Source: Trebonia sp963811335
GTDB taxonomy: Bacteria > Actinomycetota > Actinomycetes > Streptosporangiales > Streptosporangiaceae
NCBI GenBank assembly: GCA_963811335.1
Contig: CAWERB010000023.1
Location: forward strand, 248,001 to 312,000
Reading direction: 5' to 3'
DNA length: 64,000 nt
The notes beneath the pieces were generated by a model. That model was given only the letters and a program-made list of their open reading frames with translations, did not search any database and was not told the origin of the DNA. Made by a program: the position numbers and the translations under genes. This document shows positions 53,275-63,091 of this stretch, piece by piece. Position 1 is the stretch's first letter. Every line of letters begins with the position of its first letter.

Positions 53275-53412
53275 TGGTTCCTCCTGGCGGTGTGGTCCAA
53301 GGGGTGCCTGCCGGGAGATCGACCGGCTCCCGGCCGCCACCACCTCGGCGTACGGAGCGACGACGTACGGGCCGTGGACTCCGCCATGCCCGTGCCCGCC
53401 TGCGCGCCGGCC

Positions 53413-54222
53413 TCACCGGCCGGTGAATTCCGGCGGTCGCTTTTCCGCGAAGGCACGCTGGCCTTCGCGGTAGTCCGCGGAGCGGAAGCACGCCTCGACC
53501 TGGGCCTGGACCCTGGCCAGGTCCCGCTGCCCGGGAGGCTGGGCGGCCTCGCGGATCGCGGACTTGGCTGCCGCGATCGTGAGCGGCGCGTTCCGGGCGA
53601 TGCTGTCGGCCAGGCCGTGGACGGTGTCGCGGAGGCGTTCCACCGGGACGACCTGGTTGATCAGGCCCATCCGCAGCGCCTCCGCAGCGGGGAAGCGCCT
53701 CGCGGAGAACAGGATCTCCGCCGCCGTGGCCGGACTGACCAGGTTCAGCAGCGCGGTCACGCCGCCGAATCCGTAGCCGAGCCCGAGCCGGGCCGCCGGG
53801 ATGCCGAACTGGCTGTCGTCGGACGCGATGCGGATGTCGGACTGCAGCGCGGTGAGCAGGCCGCCGCCCAGGCAGTACCCGCGGATCATCGCGATGACCG
53901 GCTTGCCGACCTCCGCCCACGCGCCGGCGAGCGCGGCCTGGCCGCGGTCGTAGGCGGCGCGGGCCTCGGGCGACGTGCGCTGGTCGCCGAACTCGGAGAT
54001 GTCGGCACCGGACGCGAACGCCCGGTCCCCGGCCCCGGTCACCACGATCACCCGGACACCGGGGTCGGCGTTCAGTGTCTTAAGGAGGTCCGGGAGTGCC
54101 GCGCGCATGTCGCGTGACAGCGCATTGAGCTTGGCGGGGTTGTTGAATGTCACGGTGGCGACGTGTTCCGCCACTTCCGCGAGCAGCTTGTCCGTGCCGG
54201 TGTCGATGGTGGATCGCGGCAA
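53413..54222 (-). CDS. Enoyl-CoA hydratase/isomerase family
   Basis: 269 residues. TTG 54222 is chosen for its AAAGGA site. Crotonase fold: VATVTFNNPAKLNALS, GAGDRAFASGADISEF oxyanion strand, IRGYCLGGG, LGLGYGFGGVTAL and a C-terminal cover. Follows the CoA-transferase gene with a 11-bp gap, so one operon, probably acyl-CoA catabolism. Only part of the usual catalytic Glu pair is evident. Confidence 0.9.
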   Translation of the reverse strand: MPRSTIDTGTDKLLAEVAEHVATVTFNNPAKLNALSRDMRAALPDLLKTLNADPGVRVIVVTGAGDRAFASGADISEFGDQRTSPEARAAYDRGQAALAGAWAEVGKPVIAMIRGYCLGGGLLTALQSDIRIASDDSQFGIPAARLGLGYGFGGVTALLNLVSPATAAEILFSARRFPAAEALRMGLINQVVPVERLRDTVHGLADSIARNAPLTIAAAKSAIREAAQPPGQRDLARVQAQVEACFRSADYREGQRAFAEKRPPEFTGR

Positions 54223-54233
54223 CGCTGGTCCTT

Positions 54234-55403
54234 TCAGATGACGGCCTGGGCTCGCAGTTCCATGATCTGCGCCGGGGAGTAGCCAAGTTCGGCGAGCACC
54301 TCGTCGGTGTGTTCCCCGGGGTCTGGGCTCGGGCTCCGGACAGTATCGGGTCCGCCGGTCATCTGCACCGCGTTCCGGACGATGGCCAGCGGACCGATCG
54401 CCGGGTGCTGGACCGTGCCGGTCATCCCGAGGTGCTCGACCTGGGGATCGCCGAAGACCTCGTCCAGCCGGTAGACCGGGCCGCACGGCACCCCGGCCGC
54501 GTTCAGCGCGGCGACCCAGTCCGCGGTCGGCCGGGTCAGCGTCCGCCCGGTGATGATCGCGTTCAGCTCGGCGCGGTTCGCGGACCGTTTCTCCGGCGAG
54601 TCGAAGCGGTCGTCGTCCGGCAGCGTCGGGAGGCCGATCGCCGTCGCGAAGGCGCGCAGCAGGTGCCCGCCCGCCGCGCCGATGTTCACGTGGCCGTCGG
54701 CGGTGGGGAAGCAGCCCATCGGGACGATCGTCGGGTGGTCGTTCCCCGCCTGGCCGGGTACCTCCCGGTCGACGGTCCAGCGGGCGGCCTGGAAGTCCAT
54801 CATCGAGATCATCGCCTCCAGCAGCGAGGTCCGCACCCAGCGGCCGACGCCCGTCCGCTCCCGGTCGTGCAGCGCGACAAGCACTCCGATCGCGAGGTAC
54901 AGGCCGGCGGCCAGGTCCGACACCGGGATGCCGGCGCGCATCGGGCCCGTGCCGGGCAGGCCGGTCACGCTCATCAGCCCGCCCATGCCCTGGGCGATCT
55001 GGTCAACTCCGCCCCGGTCGCCGTAGGGCCCGTCCTGGCCGAATCCCGAGATCGACCCGTAGACCAGCCGGGGATTGCGGGCGTGCAGGGTGCCGTAGTC
55101 GAACCCGAGGCGCCGCTTGACCGGCGGCCGCATGTTCTCGATCAGGACGTCGGCGGTGTCGGCCAGGCGCAGCAGCACCTCGCGGCCGACCGGGGACCGC
55201 AGGTCCAGGGTCAGGGACCGCTTGTTGCGGTGCAGGTGCTGGAAGTCGCTGCCGTGCCGGCCACCGCTGAAAGACTCCACGGCGCTGGGCCGCTCGACGC
55301 GGATCACGTCGGCCCCCCAATCGGCCAGTTGCCGCACGCACGTCGGCCCCGCCCGCGCCACCGTCAGGTCAATAACGCGTATGTCACCGAGAGGCAGGTC
55401 CAT
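54234..55403 (-). CDS. Class III (CaiB/BaiF) CoA-transferase
   Basis: 389 residues from ATG 55403. IRVIDLTVARAGP near the start, ADVIRVERPS, NKRSLTLDLRS, ADVLIENMRPP and GGVDQIAQGMGGLM with the catalytic Asp. Moves CoA between carboxylates; the coupled hydratase suggests activation of an unsaturated acid. Confidence 0.93.
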   Translation of the reverse strand: MDLPLGDIRVIDLTVARAGPTCVRQLADWGADVIRVERPSAVESFSGGRHGSDFQHLHRNKRSLTLDLRSPVGREVLLRLADTADVLIENMRPPVKRRLGFDYGTLHARNPRLVYGSISGFGQDGPYGDRGGVDQIAQGMGGLMSVTGLPGTGPMRAGIPVSDLAAGLYLAIGVLVALHDRERTGVGRWVRTSLLEAMISMMDFQAARWTVDREVPGQAGNDHPTIVPMGCFPTADGHVNIGAAGGHLLRAFATAIGLPTLPDDDRFDSPEKRSANRAELNAIITGRTLTRPTADWVAALNAAGVPCGPVYRLDEVFGDPQVEHLGMTGTVQHPAIGPLAIVRNAVQMTGGPDTVRSPSPDPGEHTDEVLAELGYSPAQIMELRAQAVI

Positions 55404-55542
55404 GTCAACCAAACTCCGCGCTCGATGCCCAGAGCGCAACACCTCGCGCGCAGCCGGGCGATCTGATCATGTGTCTCCCGGGCTAGGGAACCGGCGCCCG
55501 GGCGGCGGCGGTCGTCGACGTGACGGCCAGCGCCGGGCCTTT

Positions 55543-55562
55543 TGCCCCTGGCGGCAGGGGCA
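55543..55562. terminator. 8-bp hairpin in the divergent region
   Basis: TGCCCCTG (55543-55550) and CAGGGGCA (55555-55562) with GCGG loop, flanked by T-tract on the left; between divergent genes at 55403 and 55608. Confidence 0.55.
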
Positions 55563-55607
55563 TTGCGTCCCTGCCCAGGGGCGAGCTTCCCGTGCCAGGC
55601 TGCGCGC

Positions 55608-57083
55608 ATGGGTGCCATAGGTACGAGAGTGAAGGATGCAGGCGCACGTCCCGCGCTGACCTTCTTGGGCGGCGCGGGCACGGTGACTGGCAGTAAGTTC
55701 CTGGTGGACACCGGCCGGGCGCGGGTCCTGCTGGACTGCGGGCTGTTCCAGGGGGAACGGGAACTGAGGCGGCTTAACTGGGAACCGTTCCCGCTTCCGG
55801 CCCGGGAGGTCGATGCGGTGGTCCTTACCCACGCCCATCTCGATCATTGCGGATACCTCCCGGCACTAGCCCGTCAGGGTTTCGCCGGCCGGGTGTTCGC
55901 CACCGGCTACACCGCTGAACTGGCCGAGATCGTGCTGCGCGACAGCGCCCGCCTGCTGGCGGAGGAAGCGGCGCATGCGAATTCCCACGGCTGGTCGAAG
56001 CACCATCCGGCGCTGCCGCTGTACACCGAGGACGACGTCGACCGCGCGGTGCGCCTCATCACCCCGGTAGACCCGGGGCAGGCGGTCGGCATCGCGCCGC
56101 ACACCACGCTGACGCTGCACCATGCCGGGCACATCCTCGGCTCCGCCTGGGCGCGGCTCGAGTTCGCCGACGGCCGTCGCTCCTGCACCCTCGCGAGCAG
56201 CGGAGACCTCGGACGCTCAGCGCATCCGCTGCTGCGCCCGCCGGATCCCTTCACCGGAGCTGACGTGCTGCTTGTCGAGTCGACATACGGGAACCGCGAG
56301 CACACCGACGAACAGGCCCGTCAGGCGTTCGCGGCCGCCATCACCCGCACCCTGGAGCGGGGCGGCTCGGTGGTCATCCCCGCGTTCGCCGTGGACCGGA
56401 CCGAGGTCATCTTGCGCGCGCTCCGTGAACTGCGCGCGGCTGGCGAGATCCCGCAGTCTCCGGTGCTCATCGACAGCCCGATGGCGCTGTCGGCGCTCAG
56501 CGTCTACCAGAAAGCGATCGCCTCCCACTCCACCGAGCTCCGCCCCGGTATCACCGCGGAAGGCACGCAAGCTCTCGACCCCGGGCAGATGCAAGAGCTG
56601 CGAACCGTGGCGGAGTCGATGACGGCGAACAGGCCCGCTCGCCCGTCGATCATCGTGTCGGCCTCGGGCATGGCCGCCGGCGGCAGGGTCCTGCACCATC
56701 TGCGGCACCTGCTCCCCGACTCCCGTAACACCGTCCTCATCGTCGGCTTCGCCGCAGTGGGAACCCGTGCCCGTGACCTCGCCGAAGGGGCGCGGACGAT
56801 CAAGATCCACGGCGAGTACGTGCCAGTCCGGGCCGAAGTCGTTCAGGCAGACGCGTTCTCGGCCCACGCCGATGCCGACGATGTCCTGTCCTGGCTGGCC
56901 GGCGCGCCTGAACCGGTGACAACCTACGTCGTCCACGGCGAACCCGCCGCAGCGGCCGCCTTGCGGGACCGGCTTGACCGTGAACTGGGATGGACGGCGG
57001 CCGTGCCTGCCCTGGGTGAGCGCGTTACGGTCAGAGCCCGACGTCAGGACACGAGCACGTCAAGCCGCGCCACCGTGAGGTAG
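55608..57083 (+). CDS. MBL-fold beta-CASP ribonuclease-like protein
   Basis: 491 residues from ATG 55608. Metallo-beta-lactamase site THAHLDHCG (His75, His77, Asp79, His80), HHAGHILGSAW, SGDLGR; beta-CASP motifs VESTYGNREH, SASGMAAGGRVLHHL and SAHADADDV; final VVHGE. The order matches CPSF73/ysh1-type RNA-processing enzymes widespread in bacteria; RNA is the expected substrate. Confidence 0.93.
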   Translation: MGAIGTRVKDAGARPALTFLGGAGTVTGSKFLVDTGRARVLLDCGLFQGERELRRLNWEPFPLPAREVDAVVLTHAHLDHCGYLPALARQGFAGRVFATGYTAELAEIVLRDSARLLAEEAAHANSHGWSKHHPALPLYTEDDVDRAVRLITPVDPGQAVGIAPHTTLTLHHAGHILGSAWARLEFADGRRSCTLASSGDLGRSAHPLLRPPDPFTGADVLLVESTYGNREHTDEQARQAFAAAITRTLERGGSVVIPAFAVDRTEVILRALRELRAAGEIPQSPVLIDSPMALSALSVYQKAIASHSTELRPGITAEGTQALDPGQMQELRTVAESMTANRPARPSIIVSASGMAAGGRVLHHLRHLLPDSRNTVLIVGFAAVGTRARDLAEGARTIKIHGEYVPVRAEVVQADAFSAHADADDVLSWLAGAPEPVTTYVVHGEPAAAAALRDRLDRELGWTAAVPALGERVTVRARRQDTSTSSRATVR

Positions 57084-57105
57084 AGGCATCTGCGGTCCAC
57101 GCCCG

Positions 57106-57957
57106 TCAAGGGCAGCAGTATGCCGCCACCAGGCCGGTGACCGGGTCCGCGGCCCGCGCGGCTGCCTCGACGCCGGGCGTGCCCGCGCGCATGACGATCT
57201 CGGTGACCAGGCGGTAGATCAGCGCGCGGGCGAGCAGCTGGCCGATTTCCTGTTCTCCGGCCAGATGCCCGAGTATTTCCGGCCGCGCGCGGTACCACAG
57301 CAGCGAGTCCACCGCCGCAACGGCCAGCGGCAGCCCGGCGGGCCGTTCAAGCGGCGAGAAGTCGATGACGGCGGGCGGCAGCCCGCCGGCGAACAGCACG
57401 TTGCCCGCCAGGTCCGCGTGGATCAGCTGGGACGGCAGGTCCACCGGCCGCAGCAAGGCGAGCAGCCGCCGCACCTGCCCGGCGAGCGGCCCGGCCGCCG
57501 GGCCGAGCAGCGGGCCCGGGTCACGCTCGCCCCACGCCACCTGATCGCCGGTCGTCCACGGGTTCTCCACCGCGCGCAGCCATGACGGCACCGGCACGCC
57601 GGCCAGCGCGGCGTGCAGCGCCCGGCTCACCGCGATCAGCTCCGGCCAGCGCGGCGAGACGCCCGACCAGTCCGCCGCGGCACCTGGCACCCACTGGTAG
57701 GCGGTCCAGCCCTGCGCCACCCAGTCGCCGGCCATCGTGCGCACCGGCCGCGGCACCCGGAAGCCGGGCCCGTTCAGCGCGGCGTAGACGCCGGCGAGCC
57801 AGCGCGCTGCCTGGTCGTTGTCGGCAGGCTTGAGCACCGCCGGTCCCGCCCGCCAGGCGGTTCCCTGCCCGCCGGGCAGCCGCACCGGCACGGCGGCCAG
57901 CCCGAACGCGGTGAGCACTTCCCCGGGCACGCCGTCTGGGCGTTCAGGTGCGACCAC
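57106..57957 (-). CDS. Aminoglycoside phosphotransferase-family kinase
   Basis: 283 residues. Brenner motif LIHADLAGNVLF (with Ala in the usual Gly position) and PAVIDFSPLERP metal loop; ATP-site Lys in GPAVLKPADND. Gly-rich P-loop LPGGQGTAWRAG. Actinobacterial relatives are of unknown substrate. Divergent from the aminotransferase at 58121. Confidence 0.85.
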   Translation of the reverse strand: MVAPERPDGVPGEVLTAFGLAAVPVRLPGGQGTAWRAGPAVLKPADNDQAARWLAGVYAALNGPGFRVPRPVRTMAGDWVAQGWTAYQWVPGAAADWSGVSPRWPELIAVSRALHAALAGVPVPSWLRAVENPWTTGDQVAWGERDPGPLLGPAAGPLAGQVRRLLALLRPVDLPSQLIHADLAGNVLFAGGLPPAVIDFSPLERPAGLPLAVAAVDSLLWYRARPEILGHLAGEQEIGQLLARALIYRLVTEIVMRAGTPGVEAAARAADPVTGLVAAYCCP

Positions 57958-58120
57958 GCAGGTGACGATAACGGCCCCCCGCCTGTGCGTTCAACTGATT
58001 AGCCGGCTCGCCCCGCACCGGGAGGCGGCCGCGCCGGACACCGGGCGGCAGCCCGCAATTGGCCCTAGATTCCGCTCGCCGGGCCGGCTCGCGCTGTGCC
58101 GGGGATAAGGTACCGGCTTT

Positions 58121-59260
58121 GTGGACTCCCGCCTGACTGAGGCCTTCGGCCTGGACCCCGACGTTCTCCATCTCAACCACGGCGCGTTCGGTGTCGCGCC
58201 CGCCGTGGTGCGCCAGGCGGCGGCCGCCTGGCGCGAGCGCGCCGAACGCAACCCGCACCGCTTCAACCGCGTTGAGGTCAGCGGGCTGATCGCGGCGGCA
58301 CGGGAGGGAGCAGCCGGCTTCCTCGGCATCGACCCGTCCCGCGCGGCGTGGGTCCGCAACGTCTCCGAAGGCGTCTCCGCCGTCCTCGGGTCCCTGCGGC
58401 TGCGCCCAGGCGACGAGCTGGTGACAAGCACCCCCGGCTACGGCGCGGTCCGCAAGGCGCTGCGTCATCACGCCGCGCGGTCCGGGGCACGGGTCGTCGA
58501 GGCGGCCTTCCCCGTCGGCGCCGCGGACGACGAGATCGTGGCGGCGTACGCCGCCGCCTGCTCGCCCCGCACGCGGCTGGCCGTGATCGACCGCATCACC
58601 TCGCCGACCGCGACGGTCATCCCGGTCGCGGCGGTCGCCGCGGCGATCGCCGGAACGGGGGCGCGGACCCTCGTCGACGCCGCGCACGCGCCTGGCCAGC
58701 TGGATGACGACATCGCCGCGCTCGGCGCCGACCACTGGATCGGCAACCTGCACAAGTGGGCCTATACGCCGCGGGGCAGCGCCATCTTGTGGAGCCGCCC
58801 GGGCGCCGACGTGCCGCCGGGCGTGCTCAGCTGGCAGCTGGAGGACGGCTACGCCGCGGCGTTCGACTATCCCGGCACCTGGGACTACGCCGGCTGGCTC
58901 GCGGCCGCGGACGGCCTGGCGTACTGGGCGTCCCTCGGCGGCTGGGCCGCCGTCACCCGGCACGCCGCGCTGGCGGCCGGCGGCCAGCAGACGGTGGCCG
59001 AAGCCCTCGGCGTCACCCTGGAGCGGCTCCCGGTGCGACCCGCCCCCATGATGCGGCTGGTGCCGCTGCCTGCGGGCGTGCTCACCTCGCAAGATGACGC
59101 CGTCGCCCTGTACGAGGCCCTGTCGGCGCAGCGCGTCGAGGTCGCGCCGGTGTTCTTCGGCGGGGCCGGCTACCTGCGCATCGCGGCAGCGCCGTACAAC
59201 ACGGCGGATGACTACCGCCGCCTGGCCGGCGCGCTGCGGGAGCTGCCCGGCCGGGACTGA
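58121..59260 (+). CDS. Class V PLP-dependent aminotransferase
   Basis: 379 residues from GTG 58121. LHLNHGAFGVAP start, DAAHAPGQLD (PLP-binding Asp) and GNLHKWAYTP with the Schiff-base Lys212. This is the isopenicillin-N-epimerase/ cysteine-desulfurase-like group; true activity unknown. Confidence 0.92.
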   Translation: MDSRLTEAFGLDPDVLHLNHGAFGVAPAVVRQAAAAWRERAERNPHRFNRVEVSGLIAAAREGAAGFLGIDPSRAAWVRNVSEGVSAVLGSLRLRPGDELVTSTPGYGAVRKALRHHAARSGARVVEAAFPVGAADDEIVAAYAAACSPRTRLAVIDRITSPTATVIPVAAVAAAIAGTGARTLVDAAHAPGQLDDDIAALGADHWIGNLHKWAYTPRGSAILWSRPGADVPPGVLSWQLEDGYAAAFDYPGTWDYAGWLAAADGLAYWASLGGWAAVTRHAALAAGGQQTVAEALGVTLERLPVRPAPMMRLVPLPAGVLTSQDDAVALYEALSAQRVEVAPVFFGGAGYLRIAAAPYNTADDYRRLAGALRELPGRD

Positions 59261-59354
59261 CCTGGCCACGCCCTCGTTCGGGCTCGCCAGAAAGCGGTCA
59301 CCGGCGGCACAATGGGCGCGGACCATACGGATGCCGGTGACAGTGGAGGCTAGC

Positions 59355-60737
59355 GTGACGACAGAGCCGCGGACGACGACCGCGACGGTGAGCGGCCCGG
59401 TCACCGGGGGGAGAGGCTGGCCGTTCGGCAGCCCGGCCGACGCCGGGCAGTACGGTTACGTGATCGAGGAATTCCTCCTCGACGGGGTCGCCCAGTCATA
59501 CGAGCCGGCGGCGGGCAGCGCCGTCGGGCGCGACGGGCGGTGGACGGTCCGGCCGGGGGAGCGCGCCGCCTACCGGACCCGCATGTACGTCGCCCGCCCG
59601 GCCGACCCGGCGCGGTTCAACGGCGTCGTCATCGCCTTCTGGCTGAACGTGACCGCCGGGTTCGACCTGGGCACGCCGACCGAGCACGAGATGCGCGAAG
59701 GGTACGCCTGGGTGGGGATCACCACCCAGGCCGTCGCGGTCAACGGGCAGCCGGAGCTCGCGCCGGGCTTTCCCGCCACCCCCGGGCTGCCGCGCATCGA
59801 CCCGGGCCGGTACGCCGCGCTGCACCATCCAGGCGACGCGTACTCCTACGACATCTTCACCCAGGCCGCCCGCGCCGTCGGCCCGGCCCGCCCGGCGGCG
59901 GGAACCGACCCGCTGGGCGGGCTGGCGCCCCGCCTTGTCCTCGCCTGCGGCGCCTCGCAGTCCGCCGCGCGGCTCGGCGCCTACCTCAACATGGCCGACG
60001 ACACCGAGCGGTGCTTCGACGGGTACCTGCTGCTCGTCCACTGGGGGCTGTGCGTCTACCCGCCCGACCAGCCGATGATGACCACCTTCGCTCCGCTCGG
60101 CGACGGGCATTTCGGGGGAAGCTCGGCGATCAACGACCGCGGCCGGGTCCCGGTCCTGGTGCTGAACAGCGAGAGCGAGGCACTGCACAACGTCTCGGTC
60201 CGCCAGCCGGACTCCCCGACGTTCCGGTTCTGGGAGATCGCCGGCACCGCCCATACCAGCGAGTCACCCGACCTGACGCCGCTGCTCGAGCGCGATGGCC
60301 TCCCGGTGTTCCCGCCGGCGCCGGACGCCAACGACGTCAACTGGCGGTGGGTGCGCAACGCGGCCCTCGAGCACCTGGTGCGCTGGTCGGACGGCGGCCC
60401 GCCGCCGCCGTCGTTCCCCCTCATCGACGCGTCGCTTGACGCCGGCATCCACCGGGACGAGAGCGGGAACGCGACCGGCGGTATCCGCGTCCCCGAGCTT
60501 GACGCGCCGGTCGCGGTGCACAGCGGGAGCAGGCCGGGTGACCCGCTCGCCGCGCTGATCGGGCAGAGCACCCCGTACCCGCCGCAGCGGCTCGCGGCGC
60601 GGTACCCGGACGCGGACGCCTACCTGCGCGAGTGGGACGCCGCCGTCGACCGGGCCCGCGAGGCGGGGCTGCTGCTGGACACCGACCTGGAAGAGCTGCG
60701 CCAGCGGGGCCGCAAGATCGCCGCTGGCCTGTGGTGA
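59355..60737 (+). CDS. Alpha/beta hydrolase of the Abhydrolase_10 type
   Basis: 460 residues. GTG 59355 has GGAGG 6 nt upstream, so it is preferred to ATG 59331. Nucleophile in ACGASQSAARL (GxSxS), GRVPVLVLNSESEA acid region and IAGTAHTSE with the His. Long esterase family of unknown substrate; no signal peptide seen. Confidence 0.85.
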   Translation: MTTEPRTTTATVSGPVTGGRGWPFGSPADAGQYGYVIEEFLLDGVAQSYEPAAGSAVGRDGRWTVRPGERAAYRTRMYVARPADPARFNGVVIAFWLNVTAGFDLGTPTEHEMREGYAWVGITTQAVAVNGQPELAPGFPATPGLPRIDPGRYAALHHPGDAYSYDIFTQAARAVGPARPAAGTDPLGGLAPRLVLACGASQSAARLGAYLNMADDTERCFDGYLLLVHWGLCVYPPDQPMMTTFAPLGDGHFGGSSAINDRGRVPVLVLNSESEALHNVSVRQPDSPTFRFWEIAGTAHTSESPDLTPLLERDGLPVFPPAPDANDVNWRWVRNAALEHLVRWSDGGPPPPSFPLIDASLDAGIHRDESGNATGGIRVPELDAPVAVHSGSRPGDPLAALIGQSTPYPPQRLAARYPDADAYLREWDAAVDRAREAGLLLDTDLEELRQRGRKIAAGLW

Positions 60738-60778
60738 CCGCTGACTTCAGATCGCGACAAGTGGCCTGTCCATGCCGC

Positions 60779-61708
60779 CTAGCGTAAGGAGTCCGCGGAC
60801 AGGGCGGTGAGCCGTTCGGTGGCGATGCACGACACGAGGCAGCGTTCCTTGGCGTCCTGGGTTAGCTGCGCGGTCCAGCTGGTGAACCCGCCGTCGCCCA
60901 GTTCGGTGCCGCTCTGCTCTTCGGTGATCCGCAGCGCCAGCCCGGTGTAGTAACCGCGGCCGCGCGTGCGGCCGGGCTTGTCGATGAGGAACGAGGCGTG
61001 CTTGCCCAGGCCCGGGCGGATGGTGTCGGCGAGGCGCTCGGCGAGTACCGGGCTGCCGAACACCGACAGCTCGATGCGCGGCCGCCGGTGCGGGAGCACG
61101 GTGTGCAGCACGTCGGTCCAGTAGGCCAGGTGCCGGGTGAGCAGGGTGGCCTCGGTGCGGCCGGAGCCGCTGTCGCGGGCGCTTGAGACCAGGGCGAACA
61201 AGCGGAAGTGCGCCGCCGCACCCGGGCCGAAGACCTGGGCGCGCAGCTGGCGCTGACAGGCCGCAAGGTCGGCGCGGCCGGCTTTTTCCTGGCCGCGGCG
61301 CCGGACCGCCGCCTCGACGGCGAGGGCGTTGGTGGAGTCGCTGACCACCTCGGTGGCCCGGACGGTGGACACGACGCGGTTCTGGCTGAGCGGGGCGACC
61401 GCGGTGCAGGTGCCGAGCGGCGCCACGGGGGACAGCTCGATCCCGGTGAACTCATCCGGCAGCAGCTGCCACAGCCGGGCCTCGACCGCGGCGACGCGCC
61501 GCGGGTCGGCGGCCGCGGGCCGGACGAACCGGTCCTGCTGCCACCGGCGCATCACGTCGGCGGGCGTGACCTGCGCGGCGCGCGCCCGCGCCACGGCGAT
61601 CAGCAGCGTCTGCAGGTCGGTCGGCGGCAGGCGCGTCAGTGCTTCCCGCGTGCCGGCGGGCACCGCCTGCCAGACCCGTTCCCCGGCCCGGTCCTCGTTG
61701 TCCGGCAT
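60779..61708 (-). CDS. Conserved hypothetical protein
   Basis: 309 residues from the Met of MPDNEDRAGE. Helical N-terminus (LQTLLIAVARARAAQVTPAD), then EFTGIELSPVAPLGTCTAV and VVSTVRATEVVSDSTNALAVEAAVRRR, reminiscent of class II synthetase/HisZ-like ligand grooves, and YYTGLALRI near the end, also HisZ/HisRS-like. That similarity is a guess. Confidence 0.6.
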   Translation of the reverse strand: MPDNEDRAGERVWQAVPAGTREALTRLPPTDLQTLLIAVARARAAQVTPADVMRRWQQDRFVRPAAADPRRVAAVEARLWQLLPDEFTGIELSPVAPLGTCTAVAPLSQNRVVSTVRATEVVSDSTNALAVEAAVRRRGQEKAGRADLAACQRQLRAQVFGPGAAAHFRLFALVSSARDSGSGRTEATLLTRHLAYWTDVLHTVLPHRRPRIELSVFGSPVLAERLADTIRPGLGKHASFLIDKPGRTRGRGYYTGLALRITEEQSGTELGDGGFTSWTAQLTQDAKERCLVSCIATERLTALSADSLR

Positions 61709-61758
61709 CTGGCTACTGTCGCAGACAACCGTCCGCCCAGGGAAACAGTTAACGGCGG

Positions 61759-62428
61759 TCAGGGCTTGGCGGTGCCGTCCTGCGGCCGCAGGAAGCCCGC
61801 GGCCAGCAGGAACTGCGCGGCGACGTACGTCGGCATGACGGCCGATTCCTGGCCGGGGACCGCGTTGATGCCCGCCAGGCCGCACGCGATCAGCGCGTCG
61901 GACACGACGAACAGCGCGCCGCCCGCGGCGGCCGCGCGGTTACGGCCGGACGCCAGCACCGCCATGGAGACCAGCAGCAGGCTGTAGGCGGCGACCGGGA
62001 CGCGCAGGCCCCCTAGGTTGCGCCACAGGACCGCGATGAGGACCGCCCACAGTGCCGCGTACCCGGCGGCGACGCGCGGGCGCACGCCGCTGGCCGCGCC
62101 GTCCCTGGCCAGCGCGGCGATGTAGCAGGCGTGGGCCGCGGCGAAGGCGCCCATGCCGGGCACGAACCAGCGTTCGGCGTCTTCCGCGGCGAGCAGCGCG
62201 GTGTCACCGAGGCCGGACAGGGCCAGCCCCGCGGCGGGCAGCCGCACGTCCTCCTCGCGGGTCGGCGGCGGCCAGCGCGAAGCCGGCCAGGACCGGCATG
62301 AGCAGAGGCTTGGTCGCCCACTCGGCGGCGCGGTGCCGTTTGGCGGCCGCCGCGCAGTTCGCGGCGGCGAGAGCCGCGTACAGTCCCGCGAGCGCTTGCG
62401 CGCGGGCGCGGCCGGTGAGGCGAGGCAT
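61759..62428 (-). pseudogene. YhhN-like membrane protein, one frameshift
   Basis: From ATG 62428 the first helix and ATKPLLMPVLAGFAL (YhhN signature KPL) are read; near 62265 the frame changes to LPAAGLALSGLGDTALL, GAFAAAHACYIAAL, and four more helices. YhhN proteins include lysoplasmalogenases. One indel restores the gene. Confidence 0.78.
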
Positions 62429-62551
62429 GCGCGCAATGGTACGGCAGCGGCTGCCTTCGCTGATCGTCGCGGCGAGCCCGCTGGCGCGATGGCCTGTAAC
62501 GCCGCGGGCAGCACCGGGCGAAACATTACCCGGTTAGGAAGGTAGAGTCTG

Positions 62552-63058
62552 GTGGTGCCCCAGTTGCAGCGGCTGAATGCCGGCCATGCCCCGGCGGTCC
62601 TGGCCTTCGAACTGGCGAACCGCGCCTACTTCGCTGCCTCGATCTCCGACCGCGGTGACGCCTTCTTCGAGCACTTCGCCGACTGGCACAGCGCCCGGCT
62701 GGCTGAGCACGACGCCGGCACCGGCGCCTTCTACGTGCTGGTCGACGAGGACGGCTCGGTCCTTGGCCGGTTCAACCTGCTCCTCGCCGGGGACGGCACC
62801 GCGGAACTCGGCTACCGGGTCGCCCAGCACATGGCCGGCCACGGCGTGGCGACCGCGACCGTCCGGGAGCTGTGCCGGCTGGCCGCGGCGCGGCACGGGC
62901 TGCGCATGCTGCGGGCGGCCACCTCCCACGACAATGCCGCGTCCCGGAAGGTGCTGGCCAAGGCCGGGTTCACCCCGGCCGGGCCGGCTGACCCGGCCCA
63001 CATCGGCGGCAAGCAAGGCACCTGGTACGAGCGCGACCTGGCCGTCGGCCACCCCTGA
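62552..63058 (+). CDS. GNAT acetyltransferase (RimJ/RimL type)
   Basis: 168 residues from GTG 62552. FELANRAYFAASISDRGDAFFEHF, YVLVDEDGSVLGRFNLL, AELGYRVAQHMAGHGVATATVREL (CoA loop) and SHDNAASRKVLAKAGFTPAG, as in ribosomal-protein acetyltransferase relatives. Acceptor unknown. Convergent or independent of the YhhN gene. Confidence 0.9.
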   Translation: MVPQLQRLNAGHAPAVLAFELANRAYFAASISDRGDAFFEHFADWHSARLAEHDAGTGAFYVLVDEDGSVLGRFNLLLAGDGTAELGYRVAQHMAGHGVATATVRELCRLAAARHGLRMLRAATSHDNAASRKVLAKAGFTPAGPADPAHIGGKQGTWYERDLAVGHP

Positions 63059-63091
63059 GGTAGCCGTAGGCCCGCGGAGTGAAGGCGGCCG